A DNA stretch of 64,000 nucleotides from Trichodelitschia bisporula (GCA_010356995.1 ML996694.1:185224-249223); one strand, 5' to 3'; shown: positions 22,332 to 33,812, counted from the stretch's first letter. The notes: a model not told the origin generated them from the letters alone. Translations and numbers: made by a program.

Positions 22332-23095
22332 ATCTTACACTGACGCATCCATCGCGAGCATACATTCTTTGACGACGCCATATCGCACATTACCCTCCTA
22401 GGCGAACATTCCATTCCATTTCCGTTTTGGGCAGAGGGGCGGTCTTCCCCACCCGCGGTCTCTTTATCGTGTCGTCAATGAAACTAGGAGTCGCGGTGTT
22501 AGAGTCAAGGCGTCAGCATACTCGCGAAACGTGCCGACACATGACGCACATTAGGTACATTAGAACTAACCTCGCATATTCCATTGACAGCCAAAACGTG
22601 GCCCGCGTGCAACACATAAGTGTCCCACGTAAGCAGTAGACGAGGTCGGGAACTTCCAGAAATGTCACCCATAAATAGACCCTCTGCACCTGGCCTCCTC
22701 GTGGCTTCTCGCGGCCTCCAAACTGCATCGCATGAGTGGTGCTTGCTTATGCAACCCGCGTGCAGACGCCGCGCTACCCCAGCCCAACCCCGCACTCCGC
22801 CGCGGCGCTATCAACCCACGACCTTCCCCCTTCCCGCAGGGCTGCACATCTCCACCCCCAACTCTCCAGCCGCACTCTTATCAACCGCATCGTGTACTTG
22901 AAACCCGCACGCGACGGGTCAAAATTTGACGACCTTGCCACGCACACCCAAATCCTTCTTTCATTCCTACAGTTTACTACACCTTCCGCATCCAGGCTAG
23001 CCAGGCGTGTAGTTCTAATCCTTGTTGTCGCAAGTGGAGGAATAAATCCACACCACACCCTCACCGCATCGCGTCCTCCACCACAGAGAAGCGCG
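22332..23095. other. Intergenic, no supported gene
   Basis: Holds the 3' side of the P450 gene and the probable promoter of the gene at 23096. I see no repeats or RNA genes here. Confidence 0.5.
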
Positions 23096-23773
23096 ATGTT
23101 CTCACTACCCCACGCCTCTTCTCCTCCTCGACCCACGCCTGCACCCTCCCTCGAACCCGCTTTCACCCATGCCCCGGCGACGCCGCCCGCAGAGCGCATA
23201 TTCCCCACCGCATCACCACCCGCGCGGCCCCGTCGACATGCACTCACAACTCCTCCACCATCAGCGCCAGCTGCGCCTCTAACGCCCATGCCGACCGCGC
23301 GCACCGCGCATGTATCTCCGATCGGCAACGCGGCGTGGAGCACACACGCGCGGTTGATCAACGAGATGCCGACGGCGCGGGCTGACTTTGGGTCGAGGAT
23401 TGGAGAGGGGCAGCCGCGTGCGAAGAGGGGGAGGGGCTTGAGGGTTATTACGCCGCCGATGACACCGACGCCGGGCGGAGATTTTATTGGGGGGGTGGAG
23501 ATGGAGATGGGGATGGGGATGGAGGTTGACGAGCCACCTGCGGTAGTTGAGGAGGTCGAGCGCGCGGCGAAGAGGAGGAGGGGTCATGGGTGGAGTAGTG
23601 ACGAGAGGAGGGAAGAAAGCGGCGATGCGGACGCCGGGAAGTGGTGGCGCGTATATGCCTTCGGCGAAGAGGGGTTCGAAGGCGGCTGGGCTGGGGGCGG
23701 GCAGATGGATCTTACGGTCGAGAATCAGCGAGGCTGGGAAGGCAGCGGTGGCGTCAGTCCGCGGAGTTTTTGA
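23096..23773 (+). CDS. Low-complexity Pro/Ala-rich hypothetical protein
   Basis: ATG 23096 begins MFSLPHASSPPRPTPAPSLE, and one open frame runs 225 codons to TGA 23771-23773. Recognisable parts are ALTTPPPSAPAAPLTPMPT, GRGLRVITPPMTPTPGGDF and a basic patch AAKRRRGHG that could be a nuclear localisation signal. After about 23580 another frame reads GKKAAMRTPGSGGAYMPSAK and GAGRWILRSRISEAGKAAVA, which looks more like protein than the annotated frame. A short intron or a one-base error in the AGGAGGAGGGG stretch could join them. I therefore trust the N-terminal two thirds only. No known domain. It is convergent with the permease gene, whose stop is 30 bp away. Confidence 0.55.
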   Translation: MFSLPHASSPPRPTPAPSLEPAFTHAPATPPAERIFPTASPPARPRRHALTTPPPSAPAAPLTPMPTARTAHVSPIGNAAWSTHARLINEMPTARADFGSRIGEGQPRAKRGRGLRVITPPMTPTPGGDFIGGVEMEMGMGMEVDEPPAVVEEVERAAKRRRGHGWSSDERREESGDADAGKWWRVYAFGEEGFEGGWAGGGQMDLTVENQRGWEGSGGVSPRSF

Positions 23774-23802
23774 GCTGCATTCTTGCTACGATCTACGACT
23801 CG

Positions 23803-25438
23803 CTATGACACCAGAGCGCGCTCACTCTCCAGCGCCCCCCTCACACCCCGCACCACATACACCACCCCACCAACCGCCAGCACCACGACCACGACAGCAG
23901 CCTGCACTGGGGCAAATAGCGCGCCACGCACGACCACCGCACCGCTGACGATGCAGAACACGAGCGGCACGACGACGGGCACGCGGTACGGGCGCTGCAG
24001 GCGCGGTTCGCGCACGCGCAGGACGAGATCTGCGAGGACGGTGAGGAAGAAGAAGGCATACTCTGTCAACCCGTCCAGCGTGACGAGGGTGCGGAACGTG
24101 CCGAGCAGGATATACCCAGACGATAGGAGGGTGGTCAGGAGGAGCGCGTTGATAGGCGCGTCGTGCGCCGGCGTCACGGCGGGATCGGAAGGCTGGGTGC
24201 CGAAGATACTCCCGATGCGGCCCAGCGCTTGCGGGAACCAGTTGCGCCCCGCGGCGGCGACGGTGATACGGCCTGCGACGAAGAGGTTCCCGGATAGGGA
24301 GCCAAGGATGACGATGACGATTAGGCAGGCGGTAATCAGGGCGGGGATCGGGCCGAGGAGGGATTTGATTGCGTTCTGCGGGTATTAGGCTAGATTGAGT
24401 TGGTGGTTGGGGGGCGGGGGAGACGCACCACGGCAATAGCGTCCGTCATCCCGACCTCCGCCCATGGCAGCAGCACATAGTACGCTGCGTTAACAGCGAC
24501 ATAGCACGCCGCCACAGCCGGCAGCGCCGTGTTCAGCGCGAGGGGCAATTGCCGTGCTGGGTCGCGGAGCTCGCCCGCGACGTAGTTAGCCTACGCATAT
24601 CAGTTTCAGTTCTTCCCCCATCGCAGTGTCGTGAACGCACCTTATCCCACCCCGCATAAGCCCACAGCGCGCCATACACCCCCGCCGAGTACCTTCCCAA
24701 CCCCTCCCACCACCCGATCTTCGCCCAGTCGATCGTGCCGCCGGGCGTGATGCTCGGCCTTTTTGCGAACCAGTTACGCCGGTACCAGTCGTCGCCGCCG
24801 ATGCCGCCCCGGCCCGGGTGCACTATGTGGGCGAACACGACGCCCAGCCCGGCGAGGACGAGCAGGGTTATAGTTAGGGCTTTGGCGGCGAGGAAGAAGG
24901 TGCTTAGGCGATTGCTTAGGCTCGTGCTCACGGCGTTTGCCCCCGCGACGAGCAGCACCACGCCGATGGCGGCGAGTTTCTCAGCCCAGAGGGGCGCGCC
25001 GCCGAGGGCCTGGGCCACACTCTCTGCGAACACGAGCGCGAGGATCGCAGCCGTGGCGGGCATGACGATCGTCGTGAACGCCCATGCCGCCGCGAAGCCG
25101 ACGGCGTCGCCGTACGCGTGCCGCAGGATGGGTTGGATGCCGCCTGCGGACGGGAAGGTGGTGCCTAGGCTGGCCATGGTGGCGGCGCCGGTCCAGGCTA
25201 GGAGGCCGCCTAGGAGCCAGACGGAGAGGGCGAGGGCGGGGGAGGGGACGTTGGTGTCTATTGCGGCGGGGGAGGCGAAAATGCCGCTACCGATTATGAT
25301 GCTGATTAGGAGGGCGAAGGCGTTGAGGGTTGTTAGGGTTGGTTTGAAGATGCTGGGGGGAGAGGGGGGGCGCGGGGGTGGGAGGAGGGGGCTAGATTCG
25401 GAGAGAGAGGGTATTGTTGATGGGAGATGGGATGCCAT
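23803..25438 (-). CDS. Amino-acid permease, LAT/APC superfamily
   Basis: Three exons on the reverse strand: 25438-24641, 24590-24429 and 24375-23803 (introns 50 and 53 bp), giving 510 residues. The start is MASHLPSTIPSLSESSPLLP, a Ser/Pro tail before the first helix. The first membrane segment carries the APC signature IIIGSGIFASP. Further hydrophobic segments follow (LLGGLLAWTGAATMASL, AAAWAFTTIVMPATAAILAL, LTITLLVLAGLGVVFAHIV, VYGALWAYAGWDKANYVAGEL, VIVILGSLSGNLFVAGRI and others; about 12 helices). WDxANYVAGEL is typical of LAT-type and methionine-permease (Mup-like) transporters. It likely exchanges or imports neutral amino acids at the plasma membrane; the substrate is not visible. It is convergent with the gene at 23096-23773. 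Confidence 0.93.
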
Positions 25439-26501
25439 TATTGGAATTCTGAAGCTTTTGGCGGTGGAAGACTTGAGGTTGGGGATGAAGTTGATATGGG
25501 TTCGCGGTCCGATATCGCGATATATTCCTTGTATGGCGTCAACTGGGGTTCTCTTGAAGAGGAGACAAACAGCTAGACTTCAGATTTTGATAGAAGATTA
25601 TCGAGATGATACTATAACGCGGTAAAGAAGGCAATTGAACGATAGAGATGCTGTTGATGTCAGAAGAGAAGTTGGCGATAAGGTGGCTCGGCTAAGCTTT
25701 GGTGGCGAGTTTGATGTGTCGCATGGTATCGGCCAGGAAATTTTCCGGTGTCGCGTGCTCCGCTCAGCCTTAAATGATGCATTATGAGTACATACTACGG
25801 TACAAGTAAAAGATGCTGAAGCTCGGGATCTATGTCGAGCCGATGAGATGGAGATGGAGTTGCACAGAAGCCGTTGAACCTCGTCAAAATGATGATGTCG
25901 ACTACCGATACTCGGCAATTGAAGACAGCCGGCAAACCACGTCGACACTGATCATCCAGCTCCATCCCCTTCACCATCTACCTCCCATCTTCGGAACCAC
26001 CTCTGATAATACTACCTAGCCGAGTCAACTTCCATCTCGAGCATTCCCCTTCCCTCAGAGGCGCACCGATAACTCGCGGCCCTTGCAAAGTTGTGGTACC
26101 TTCAGGGTGAGGCTGGATTAACACCAGCTGGTCGTCATCAGGCGATATGAGTTAGGTCTATGTTTCTAAACCAACGTCGATATAAAGACAAATGCCAGTG
26201 GTTCAATTCCAAATTCGATAACGACGTTGACTGCTCAATGATCTCGACGTTGAAATCCCGTGATCAGTAATGCCTAAGGCATCATTAGCTTTTACCCCTG
26301 CGCAAGTCCAACGCCGAAGCCAAGAGCCCAGGTGTCCTCTCCTCTCTCCATCAACCTCGCGACACCTCCACGACTCCAACTTCACCACACGATCACACTT
26401 CCATCACGAATTGTCCCCGTCACCTCCGGCATTGAACGCCAATCCTATCCCATCTCACCCTCCAAATACACACCTCCAAAAGCACCCCCCTAACCGCAGC
26501 C
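25439..26501. other. Intergenic, promoter regions
   Basis: The left part should serve the permease (reverse) and the right part Sec61 beta (forward). I see no reliable gene. A tRNA-like B-box word near 26200 (GTGGTTCAATTCC) has no matching acceptor stem. Confidence 0.5.
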
Positions 26502-26541
26502 ATGGTCAGTCCTCACCCCCCCCCCCCCCCCCCCCCCCCCC

Positions 26542-26640
<99 letters not shown>

Positions 26641-26997
26641 TGGCGTCCAAACCCCCTCCAGCAGCACCAGCCGGACCCTCTCCCCCAAGCCCCCCGGCGG
26701 TCCCGCCACCGCCCTCCGCCGCCGCGCCGCCGCCGACCTCAAAGACCGGGCTGCAAATGCGCGGCCGGCGAGCACGCGCGCGGCCGGCGCGGGCGGCAGC
26801 AGCAGCACCATGTTGAAGCTGTACACCGATGAGAGCCCCGGGCTCAAGGTCGATCCTGTGGTTGTGTTGGTGCTGAGTGTCGGGTTTATTATCTCTGTTG
26901 TTGCGCTGCATGGTGAGTGGTCTTTGAGAATGTCGGGAGGGGTGGGGCTAACTGGGAGCTAGTGATGGCAAAGGTTTCGAAGAGGTTCTTTGCGTAG
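26502..26997 (+). CDS. Sec61 beta subunit of the ER protein translocon
   Basis: The conserved part reads [20 protein letters not shown], followed by [18 protein letters not shown], the single C-terminal membrane helix, and after a 50-bp intron (26913-26962) by [11 protein letters not shown] and stop at 26997. Before it is [20 protein letters not shown], matching fungal Sec61 beta. Role: tail-anchored subunit of the Sec61 channel that assists co-translational translocation. The 5' end is unresolved. ATG 26502 is directly followed by GTCAGT and then a 125-nt C run (26516-26640, one A), probably inside a first intron, but no acceptor puts this ATG in the right frame. The run length is likely wrong. 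The nearest acceptors are at 26661 and 26664. Confidence 0.9.
26516..26640. repeat. 125-nt poly-C tract with a single A
   Basis: Only base 26542 is not C. It lies immediately after the putative start of the Sec61 beta gene. Such a tract is unusual in nuclear genes and may be inflated or misassembled. Confidence 0.97.
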
Positions 26998-27185
26998 AGG
27001 GGGGGTGTGGGAAGATGTGGAGGGCAAGGTGTGAGGGGAGGATGTGAGGGGAAGATGTGGGCGTTTGCCTGGAAAAGCTGAGGAGTGGTTACGTGTACAT
27101 TATGGGCTGCGCAGTGTGCATCGTTGGGCGCGTTCTAGTGTCTGCTAAAGGAGTTCCGTTACGCTGTCGTCTAAACGCATCGTGT

Positions 27186-30015
27186 CTACGCCCGCCACCC
27201 CTGGACAAAGCCATGCAACCGATCAATCACAACCGGCATCACCGCACTCACACTATCCGCAATCAGCGCCTCGAACCCGCGAATCGCCTCCTCCTCGCTC
27301 AAATCGAGATGAAACCGCTCCTGCACCTTGAGCACCACCTTATCCGGCTCGATCCTGATATCCGGGATATTGGCCTCGCTCATCAGAGCGAACAGATTGA
27401 GAATCAGGTTCGCGCTCTTCCGCAACGATGCGTACGCTGTGTAACAATGCTGCTTGAACAGCGCATAGTACGCGTGTCCCGCGCCCCCCATCCCCTCCAC
27501 CATCTCCCTCGCAAGCTTCATAAGCGGCGCGAAGGGCTTCGGGTCCCGACCCAGAATGTACCCGAAATCAGCGTGGAAGAAATGCCCACTCGGCGCCAGG
27601 AGCAGGTTGTCCAAATGTCGGTCTCCGACGCCGAGGAGATATGTGATGACGCAGTAGCCGGCGCAGGACTTGACGTACGTCTCCATGACCTCCTTCCTTA
27701 CGCCGAGCGGGGCCGATTCATCCGGATTGTGGTGCTTGAGGTATGCGAGGAGGGTTTTGTGCTTGGTGAGTGCGGCGGAGAGGGAGGCGCTGGGCACGAA
27801 TTGCATAGCGCCCGCATGGGGCGCGGTGGCGAGGACGCGGAAGGGCGTGAGCTTTAGATCCAGATTCTCTTTGCGCAGGAGCCGGTCCATCAGCGTTATG
27901 ATCTGGATCACGAGCTGGTCCTGCCGTAAGTCGTCGCCGGTTTTGAATATCACGGGGTATGTGCGCCCCGTGCTGGTTTTGAAGTTTAGAAGAAGGGGCA
28001 GGAGGGAGGATTTGAAGACGTTGGCTTCGTCGGGGGTTATGCCCGTGATTTGGACGCTGGGGTCGAGGGGGAGGGGGAGGGGGTCGAAGGAGAGGAGTTC
28101 GTTTTTGGGCTCAGCGATGAAGCGCTTCAAACGCTCGATTTTGCGGGGTCGGTCTTCGCGTGAGGTTGCGATGTCGCGGGATAGCTTGGTTAGCACGGCG
28201 ACGAGCTCGCCCTGGCGCAGGAGGGTTTTGCGGTACTCCGGCCCGCCGGGTTGGCGCTCTAGCTCAGCCATGAAGTCGAATTCCACCTTCGCGAAGAGCT
28301 TGCGCGACGCCGGGTCCTGCTGCGGCGTGCGGTCGTCGCATTCCACCATCAGATACCAGTGCAGATAGTTCCCGAGGGTGAAGTTAGCGGCCGCCCTTTT
28401 GATGAGGAAGGTGGCGAGCGAGGAGTCCGTCGCAGCGGGGTCTTCATCCGGCGGACGTTCGAATTTGAGTGCTTGTACTAGTTGTAATAGGTAGAGCAGC
28501 AACTCGTCGTCATCCGACTTGTGCAAGCGCTGGACGGCGAAGGCCCGCACGGCGGGGTTGTTAAACGTGGGGCCGAGGAGCTCGAGGGCATCGTCGACGT
28601 CGATTTCGGTCCATTTGGCGAGGACTTGCACGGCCTGTCGGGCTTCGCTCTGGTCGGACCAGGAGACGGATCGGACGAACTTGGTGAGGGCGTGTTTGTC
28701 GCGGGTGAGGTAGTGGCGGAATTTCCAGATGAGGTCTTTCTCTTCTGGATTGAGTTCGTGGAGGGGGCCGTACGAGACGAGGAGCTGAAGACATTAGATA
28801 CGAATGGCCAAAAATGAGATGCACAGCTAGCTTACGTTTAATTCATCGCGGATCTTCGCGTTGGGCTTCAGGTCTCGGTCCAGCACGCCGGTACGGTGGC
28901 TGCGGACAAGCCGGCGGTGCTTGTTCTCGGCGGGGTTGTCCCGCATGCCGACTTCGGGGTCGTAGATGCGGACCAATCGACCGATGCTGGCGTCCCCGTA
29001 GCCTTCGCCTATTCCGGGACCAAAGGAAACTTCTGGCGGCGGCTTTAATCGCACATCAGACGACGACGCTGTAGCGACGGATGAGAGGGGAGGTGCCGGG
29101 TATTCATGGTCAGTGAAGACGATGGGATGGTCGAAGCGCGGGAATTCAATATATAGGTAGAAAATACCATCGTCCGCCTCATTGTTGGTTGCCTCGTTGT
29201 CCCCACCACCGTTTGCCCCGTTCTCGGCTGGGAACAGCACCTTGTTCTTGAAACTTCCGCGCTGAAGCTTCTCGATTTGGCGGAACACCAGCTGGTCGAG
29301 CCACTTGTTCTCCGGGATTTCGCCCATCTCATGCTTCTTCATTAACGTCTCAAGCCGCTCCATCTCAGCAGCGCGCGCATCGAGCTGCTCGGTGATCGAC
29401 TTGCTACCGCGCTGCTTCTTGGCAGAGATAACGTGAGGCGTCGTGGAAGAAGACAGCCCATCGGCGGCGCGATGGCGATGCAGCCGACATCTCTGTCTAC
29501 CTTTGTGGAGGGTGTTGTCTTTGTCAAACAGTGGGATGGTAGTGCCGCCAAACGGGACGGCATGGAAGTGAGAACCCTCGCCGCCGGCGGGTGACAGGTC
29601 CCACACGGTAAGCGCGAGCAGTGAGTCGAGCGGGACATTTGCGTAGTTGATGGGCAGAGTCAGCCACTCGCCCCACGTACGCGAGTTTTTGAAGACCTTG
29701 TAGGCCGTTTGGACGGGTACGGTCAAGGGCTTGCTGTCTGCCCAGAGGCGTGCCGTGACATAGAGCTCCGAGTGCGGACTACATGGTTAGAATAGACATC
29801 GAATGATTTCTGGGCGGTACCTTTGGTTGGAGCCCTTGTATCGCAATTCAGGATGCTCTATTAAGGTTGAGAAAGGGATGGGCTTTTGGAAGCCGTCAAG
29901 AGAGTTGCTTTATAGTCAGCCGAGCTACGCATGACAAAGCTGAGGGATGGACAAACATCTTGACACTCACGGGGATTTTGAGGGCCGAGGAGCTGGCAAA
30001 CGAGAAGGATTCCAT
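27186..30015 (-). CDS. VPS34: Phosphatidylinositol 3-kinase VPS34
   Basis: Makes PI3P for endosomal sorting, vacuolar targeting and autophagy, in complex with Vps15. Four exons join in frame: 30015-29957, 29907-29821, 29778-28836 and 28784-27186 (introns 49, 42 and 51 bp), about 895 residues, matching fungal Vps34. The N-terminus reads MESFSFASSSALKIPVSVKI, then PIPFSTLIEHPEL and the C2 domain (LWADSKPLTVPVQTAYKVFK, RTWGEWLTLP). The helical PIK domain spans DLIWKFRHYLT to LHWYLMVECDD. The kinase domain has VIFKTGDDLRQDQL, GVGDRHLDN (catalytic DRH) and HADFGYILG (DFG). The C-terminus is DRLHGFVQGWRA. The first donor (GTTTGT) is chosen because only it gives this N-terminus. It shares a 595-bp divergent promoter with NSE4. 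Confidence 0.97.
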
Positions 30016-30610
30016 CTTATTTGCTATCTAGACATGACAAAAGACCAACAACGGTGAGAAACAGAGAGGAGTCGAGACATATATGAGTTGAGATTGAGGT
30101 TGACTTGGCCTTGTGATGTCTCGTGCTGCCTCAGGCCGTCCCAGCCGTTTAGAGCTGACGGCTTGGAACATTCTTGGCAGGTAGGTGAGTCAGCAAACGC
30201 GACAGCACGTGACAGACGCGAGAACTTGGCGAAGCTGACTCCTTGACCTTGTCTTCTCGCAAAGCATGAGCCACGGCTCCGCCTCTATCGTGCTTGCTTC
30301 GTCTCATTCTCGCCGTCGCTGCCTTTTTCACTGCCCACGACGTCACAGCCAGTCGCTCCTACCGCTTTATCCTGAGCTAGATGCGACTTCCTTTAACTCC
30401 CATTGACCCTTCCCACTTTGCCCACCTCCTCATTCGTCCCTTCCTTTGTCTGGCCCTCCCCTTTCCGCTTACATCATCGGCCCAAGAACGTCGTTTCCCT
30501 CCGGAGCTTCACACACCTTCCGTCTCGTCTCCCCACCCCCCTCCCTCGCGCCTTCCCGTCCCAACAACAAGGACCCCGTTTACATCTCATCTCATCAGAG
30601 ATAAGCCATC
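30016..30610. promoter_or_regulatory. Divergent promoter between VPS34 and NSE4
   Basis: 595 bp separate the two start codons. It contains TGAGTCA at 30186-30192 (consensus of the Gcn4/CpcA bZIP factor) and the palindrome CACGTG at 30206-30211 (E-box), with pyrimidine-rich stretches from 30400 on the NSE4 side. The motifs are seen; regulation by these factors is inference. Confidence 0.45.
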
Positions 30611-32072
30611 ATGGCTCGGGCAAACGTCGGGGCACCTGCCTCGCGAAGCACCACTGGTGAACTGTACCGCGACCGCACCCCGACTTCGTCACCTGGCGCG
30701 CCGTTTTCGTCCGACAAGGAAAATAGACCCCACTCGCGCCCGCGCACTAGCAAAGCTATGGGCAAGCAGCGCAAACTCGCGACCCCGAGCTCGAACGAGT
30801 CGGGCTCGCCGCACGGTGCTAAGCGGCGTCGCACCAGCAACTCCAACGCGAAGGGCACCGAGGAAATGGATGATCTAGGGAAAAAATACTACGATCCTGA
30901 GCAAGATCCGGAGGTGCGGCGCAAGCTACGCCTTGCTCTGCGCCAGAATGACCGCGAGATTACTGGTATGTGTTTCTCGGGCCTAAAAGGACGCGACTGA
31001 CGAGCAGATACCCGCGATGATCTTATCAACGGCGACAGCCGTAACCTCGTCAGCCTCATCAAAAAGCAAAATCACTTGATGAACGAGGTGCGGCAGACGT
31101 CCGATGCAACGATAGACTCTCGCTTCCTCGTGCGTGCATCCGACATCGCGCTCAAGCGGGCCGAGCGCCTGGCATATGGTGACGGGTCCATCGGGATTGA
31201 CGTTGACGAATTCGTCTCCAAGTGCATTACGTTCATGCGGCATGGGAACTCGGGGCACGGAAACTCAGATGCAGCCCCAACCCAGTCCACGCAGTCCCGC
31301 CGTCGCCGCACTCAAGCCGCTGACGAGGATGACGAGGATGCCGGTGATGCGTTGGCGTGGGACGTACTCGGTGCTAGCGCCTGCTTCCCGAACAACAAGC
31401 GTCCTGGCCTGCCCGCTTTCCTGCTCGGCCCTATGTCGGTGCAGAAGCGCGTGCGCGCCGCCACGCAGCGCACGCAGCGCTCCCAGGCCGCCGCTGTCAC
31501 AAAACCGCAGGAGTTGAAGGCTGCTGATCTGGAGAAAAGCGAGACTACGAATCTAACGGTCCAATGCAAGAAGATCCGGTCACTCCTGGGGAATGTGATT
31601 GAAAAGGGCATGGCTGGCGTCGAGCAGGAAGCCAGCGAAGACATGGACGAGGAAGAGGCACGGTCTGTTTTCCGCCGCAATCACCTCGCTATGAATTACG
31701 AAGTGTCGCTCTTCGAATTTGCCGTGAACCCGCGCAGCTTCGGGCAGACGGTTGAGAATCTGTTTTATATCAGTTTCTTGATCAAGGACGGGTATTTCAA
31801 GCTGAGCATGGACGACGACGGGCTGCCCACGCTTCGTAAGTCTTTTCAATATTTTTACGGAGACTAGGCTGACAGGACTAGGGCCTAGCGAACCGCGCAA
31901 GGCAGGCGATGGAGGTGAAGGAGGCGACGGGGCCGCGAAACACCAAGCAATCTTCAGCGTCAACTACGGAACCTGGCAGAAACTGATACGCGCGCTCGAC
32001 ATCCAGGTATCTCTGATCCCGCATCGGGCGTCCGAGGGAACCGCAATGAACAGCCACGGATGGTACGGTTAG
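30611..32072 (+). CDS. NSE4: Non-SMC element 4 (kleisin) of the Smc5/6 complex
   Basis: Three exons: 30611-30965, 31008-31835 and 31882-32072 (introns 42 and 46 bp), about 457 residues. It bridges Smc5 and Smc6 heads with Nse1 and Nse3 and acts in recombination repair in the nucleus. The N-terminal part has a basic disordered region (GAKRRRTSNSN) and then YYDPEQDPEVRRKLRLALRQ, and the kleisin N-domain around DDLINGDSRNLVSLIKKQNH and ATIDSRFLVRASDIALKRAE. The C-terminal winged helix reads LFEFAVNPRSFGQTVENLFY, ISFLIKDGYFKLSMDDDGLP, then PSEPRK and WYG at the end. The order and these blocks match fungal Nse4. The start codon fits a leader with no upstream in-frame alternative. Confidence 0.95.
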
Positions 32073-32445
32073 GCGTAGGAATCGTGACGAACGGGGATGC
32101 TGTGCCCGAGGCGAAGAAGGTGTGGGAGATAGCGTCCTGGCATTTGTGTTAGATGTTTGAGCATGTCAACGGTGTAATGGCGGCGTTTTGCGTTCCGGGG
32201 CGTTATGGTCCGGTGTACGAGGCGCGATTCTCGCTCTAGCGGTGTTGTTATTGTACGGAATGTTAGATTTCTGCGGTAGTGCTGGTGGTCGGGATACCGG
32301 CTATTTCTATTCCTATTCCAACCCTTGGTGCATATTTTCAACTGAGCGGCTTTGCAGGACCGAAGGACATGTGCGTATGGTGAAGCGAACACGACGTCTA
32401 ACCGGCTAAGCAAATACGAGTTTCAGCGCTAACAAGCATCGAATA
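32073..32445. other. Intergenic between NSE4 and tRNA-Ser
   Basis: This probably holds the NSE4 terminator and the tRNA upstream region. Nothing else is seen. Confidence 0.5.
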
Positions 32446-32554
32446 GGCAACGTGGCGGAGTGGTTAACGCGCTGCCCTGCTATATCCGATCCCTTCCCGT
32501 TCGGCTTGTAAGGCAGTTCCTTCGGGAGCGTAGGTTCGAATCCTGCCGTTGTCG
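32446..32554 (+). tRNA. tRNA-Ser (anticodon GCU) with an intron
   Basis: Acceptor arms GGCAACG (32446-32452) and CGTTGTC (32547-32553) pair, with G at 32554 as discriminator. The anticodon arm CTGCC/GGCAG encloses a loop CTGCTA, an intron and A, giving anticodon GCU. A 28-nt intron (32483-32510) follows position 37, the canonical site. A variable arm TTCC-TTCG-GGAG identifies a class II tRNA, and the T arm GTAGG-TTCGAAT-CCTGC is complete. A T run follows at 32563, a Pol III terminator. It decodes AGC and AGU serine codons. Confidence 0.95.
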
Positions 32555-32618
32555 ATACTTCTTTTTGTCTTTTTGACCGGAGTATGAGTGCCGGGGGTAG
32601 GTGTACAGGGGTTTGTGA

Positions 32619-32845
32619 TGTAGACACGCACGGCATGGAAGGAGCATTGCTATGTCAGGAAGGGGCATACTTATCTAAGGAAGGCACATGATGTAATGTG
32701 CTCATGGCTAAGGCAAGGAGCATTGAAGGGCACCGTGTATATATTCCGAGACTCTCTGACTCTCTGACTCTCTTTGGCTTCTACTTCAGTCTTCACTTTG
32801 CACAGTTGCCGTTGCACATGATAGAGCATTTGCTCCCGTCAGTTT
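32619..32845 (+). mobile_element. LTR-like repeat, copy B (solo, diverged)
   Basis: Second copy of the family described at 19224-19455. It is the best preserved, with TGTAGACA at the left end, GGAAGGCACATGATGTAATG, a TATA box (GTGTATATATTC) in the middle, GAGACTCTCTGACTCTC after it and TTCACTTTGCACAG. The TATA box and following transcribed-type sequence favour an LTR over a MITE. No internal coding region is attached. It starts 65 bp downstream of the tRNA gene, a common insertion neighbourhood. Confidence 0.75.
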
Positions 32846-33044
32846 GGGCCTCACATTTTTTGTAGGTACTTTTCACATTGCATGCAGACGAAAGCAGACA
32901 GCCTCTTTCGAAGACGATGAATTGCTGTGATGTTGTTTTAGGATTAGTGTGAGTCCGCTGGGTTAGCATCTCCTATTATGTGCATCCCCTCTACCGCATC
33001 GTTACTACAACCGGTGGTCCGTCGGTCGCCGAGAAAATGGGAAC

Positions 33045-33812
33045 TTAGATCAGCACCCAGTCCTTTGTAAGGTCCCAACGACTGGAACTAATAGTAGTAG
33101 TTTTAGGGAATATATCCCTTTCCCAGACCAACCCACCTCCTTTTACCCCAGAGCACCGCGTGAACAGCACCACCTCCTGCACTGGGCACTTACACTTGCA
33201 CCTGCACCACCTACCAAAATGGTCGGACGCGCAAGTAAATGGACCATCCTTAGTCCATATACTCGAGCAGTGCATGCACCACCAGCCCCTGATGCGGTAC
33301 CACTCGCGGCTAGCGAGTTTATTGGCATGCATGTAGTAGGGGTGGAACATGCGCTGCCGCGCGTGCCTCGCGCACACTACTCCGCCCGGAATCTCGACCA
33401 TCGCGCCCGCCTCTTCGTTGACGAAGAAGGGCAGCAACAGGGGCGCGCCCGGGAGGAGCGGGGCCAGCAAAGGCCGGTGCATTTGGCACAGAAAGCACCA
33501 CCGCGTTGTGCGGGGTGTCCGGCCGAAGGCGCCCCAGATGGTTTCATAGATTTTCATGCCGCACCACGTGAATAGGCGGAGAGCGGGGGTGGGGGAGATC
33601 CGGATGTATAGCGTCTGGGAGGAGAGGGCGAGGACTAGGCGGTTGTGGTCCGCCAGCTGGGAGAGGATCAGGTTCATGATCTCTCCTGGGACCCGGAGGA
33701 TCCCTGGGACGTCCGGGTCCCTGGCCGTAATGGGCCGATAGGTATAGCGGCCATCCGTGGGCTCGGGACCCGTGGGCGTTGTTGAGCCATCTGAACTGCC
33801 GTCGTACGACAT
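33045..33812 (-). CDS. F-box-like hypothetical protein
   Basis: A single uninterrupted frame of 255 residues. After a Ser/Thr/Pro N-terminus (MSYDGSSDGSTTPTGPEPTD), it reads ILRVPGEIMNLILSQLADHN followed by RLVLALSSQTLY, close to the fungal F-box pattern (LPxEIxxxIxSxLxxxDxLALALxxxxLY). F-box proteins act as substrate receptors of SCF ubiquitin ligases via Skp1; this role is inferred. The rest has clusters of Cys and Trp (WCFLCQMHRPLL, RGWWCMHCSSIW, CRCKCKCPVQ) but no named substrate-binding repeat. Cys clusters may bind zinc. Length and single exon are typical of such fungal proteins. It sits alone between repeat copies B and C. Confidence 0.75.
   Translation of the reverse strand: MSYDGSSDGSTTPTGPEPTDGRYTYRPITARDPDVPGILRVPGEIMNLILSQLADHNRLVLALSSQTLYIRISPTPALRLFTWCGMKIYETIWGAFGRTPRTTRWCFLCQMHRPLLAPLLPGAPLLLPFFVNEEAGAMVEIPGGVVCARHARQRMFHPYYMHANKLASREWYRIRGWWCMHCSSIWTKDGPFTCASDHFGRWCRCKCKCPVQEVVLFTRCSGVKGGGLVWERDIFPKTTTISSSRWDLTKDWVLI

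Noticed and set aside
20687-25438. P450 plus permease as a secondary-metabolite cluster
   Set aside because: No backbone enzyme (PKS, NRPS, terpene synthase) or pathway regulator is in the window, and the genes between are unrelated.
26195-26225. B-box-like word GTGGTTCAATTCC suggesting a tRNA or SINE
   Set aside because: No matching A box, acceptor stem or A-rich tail nearby.
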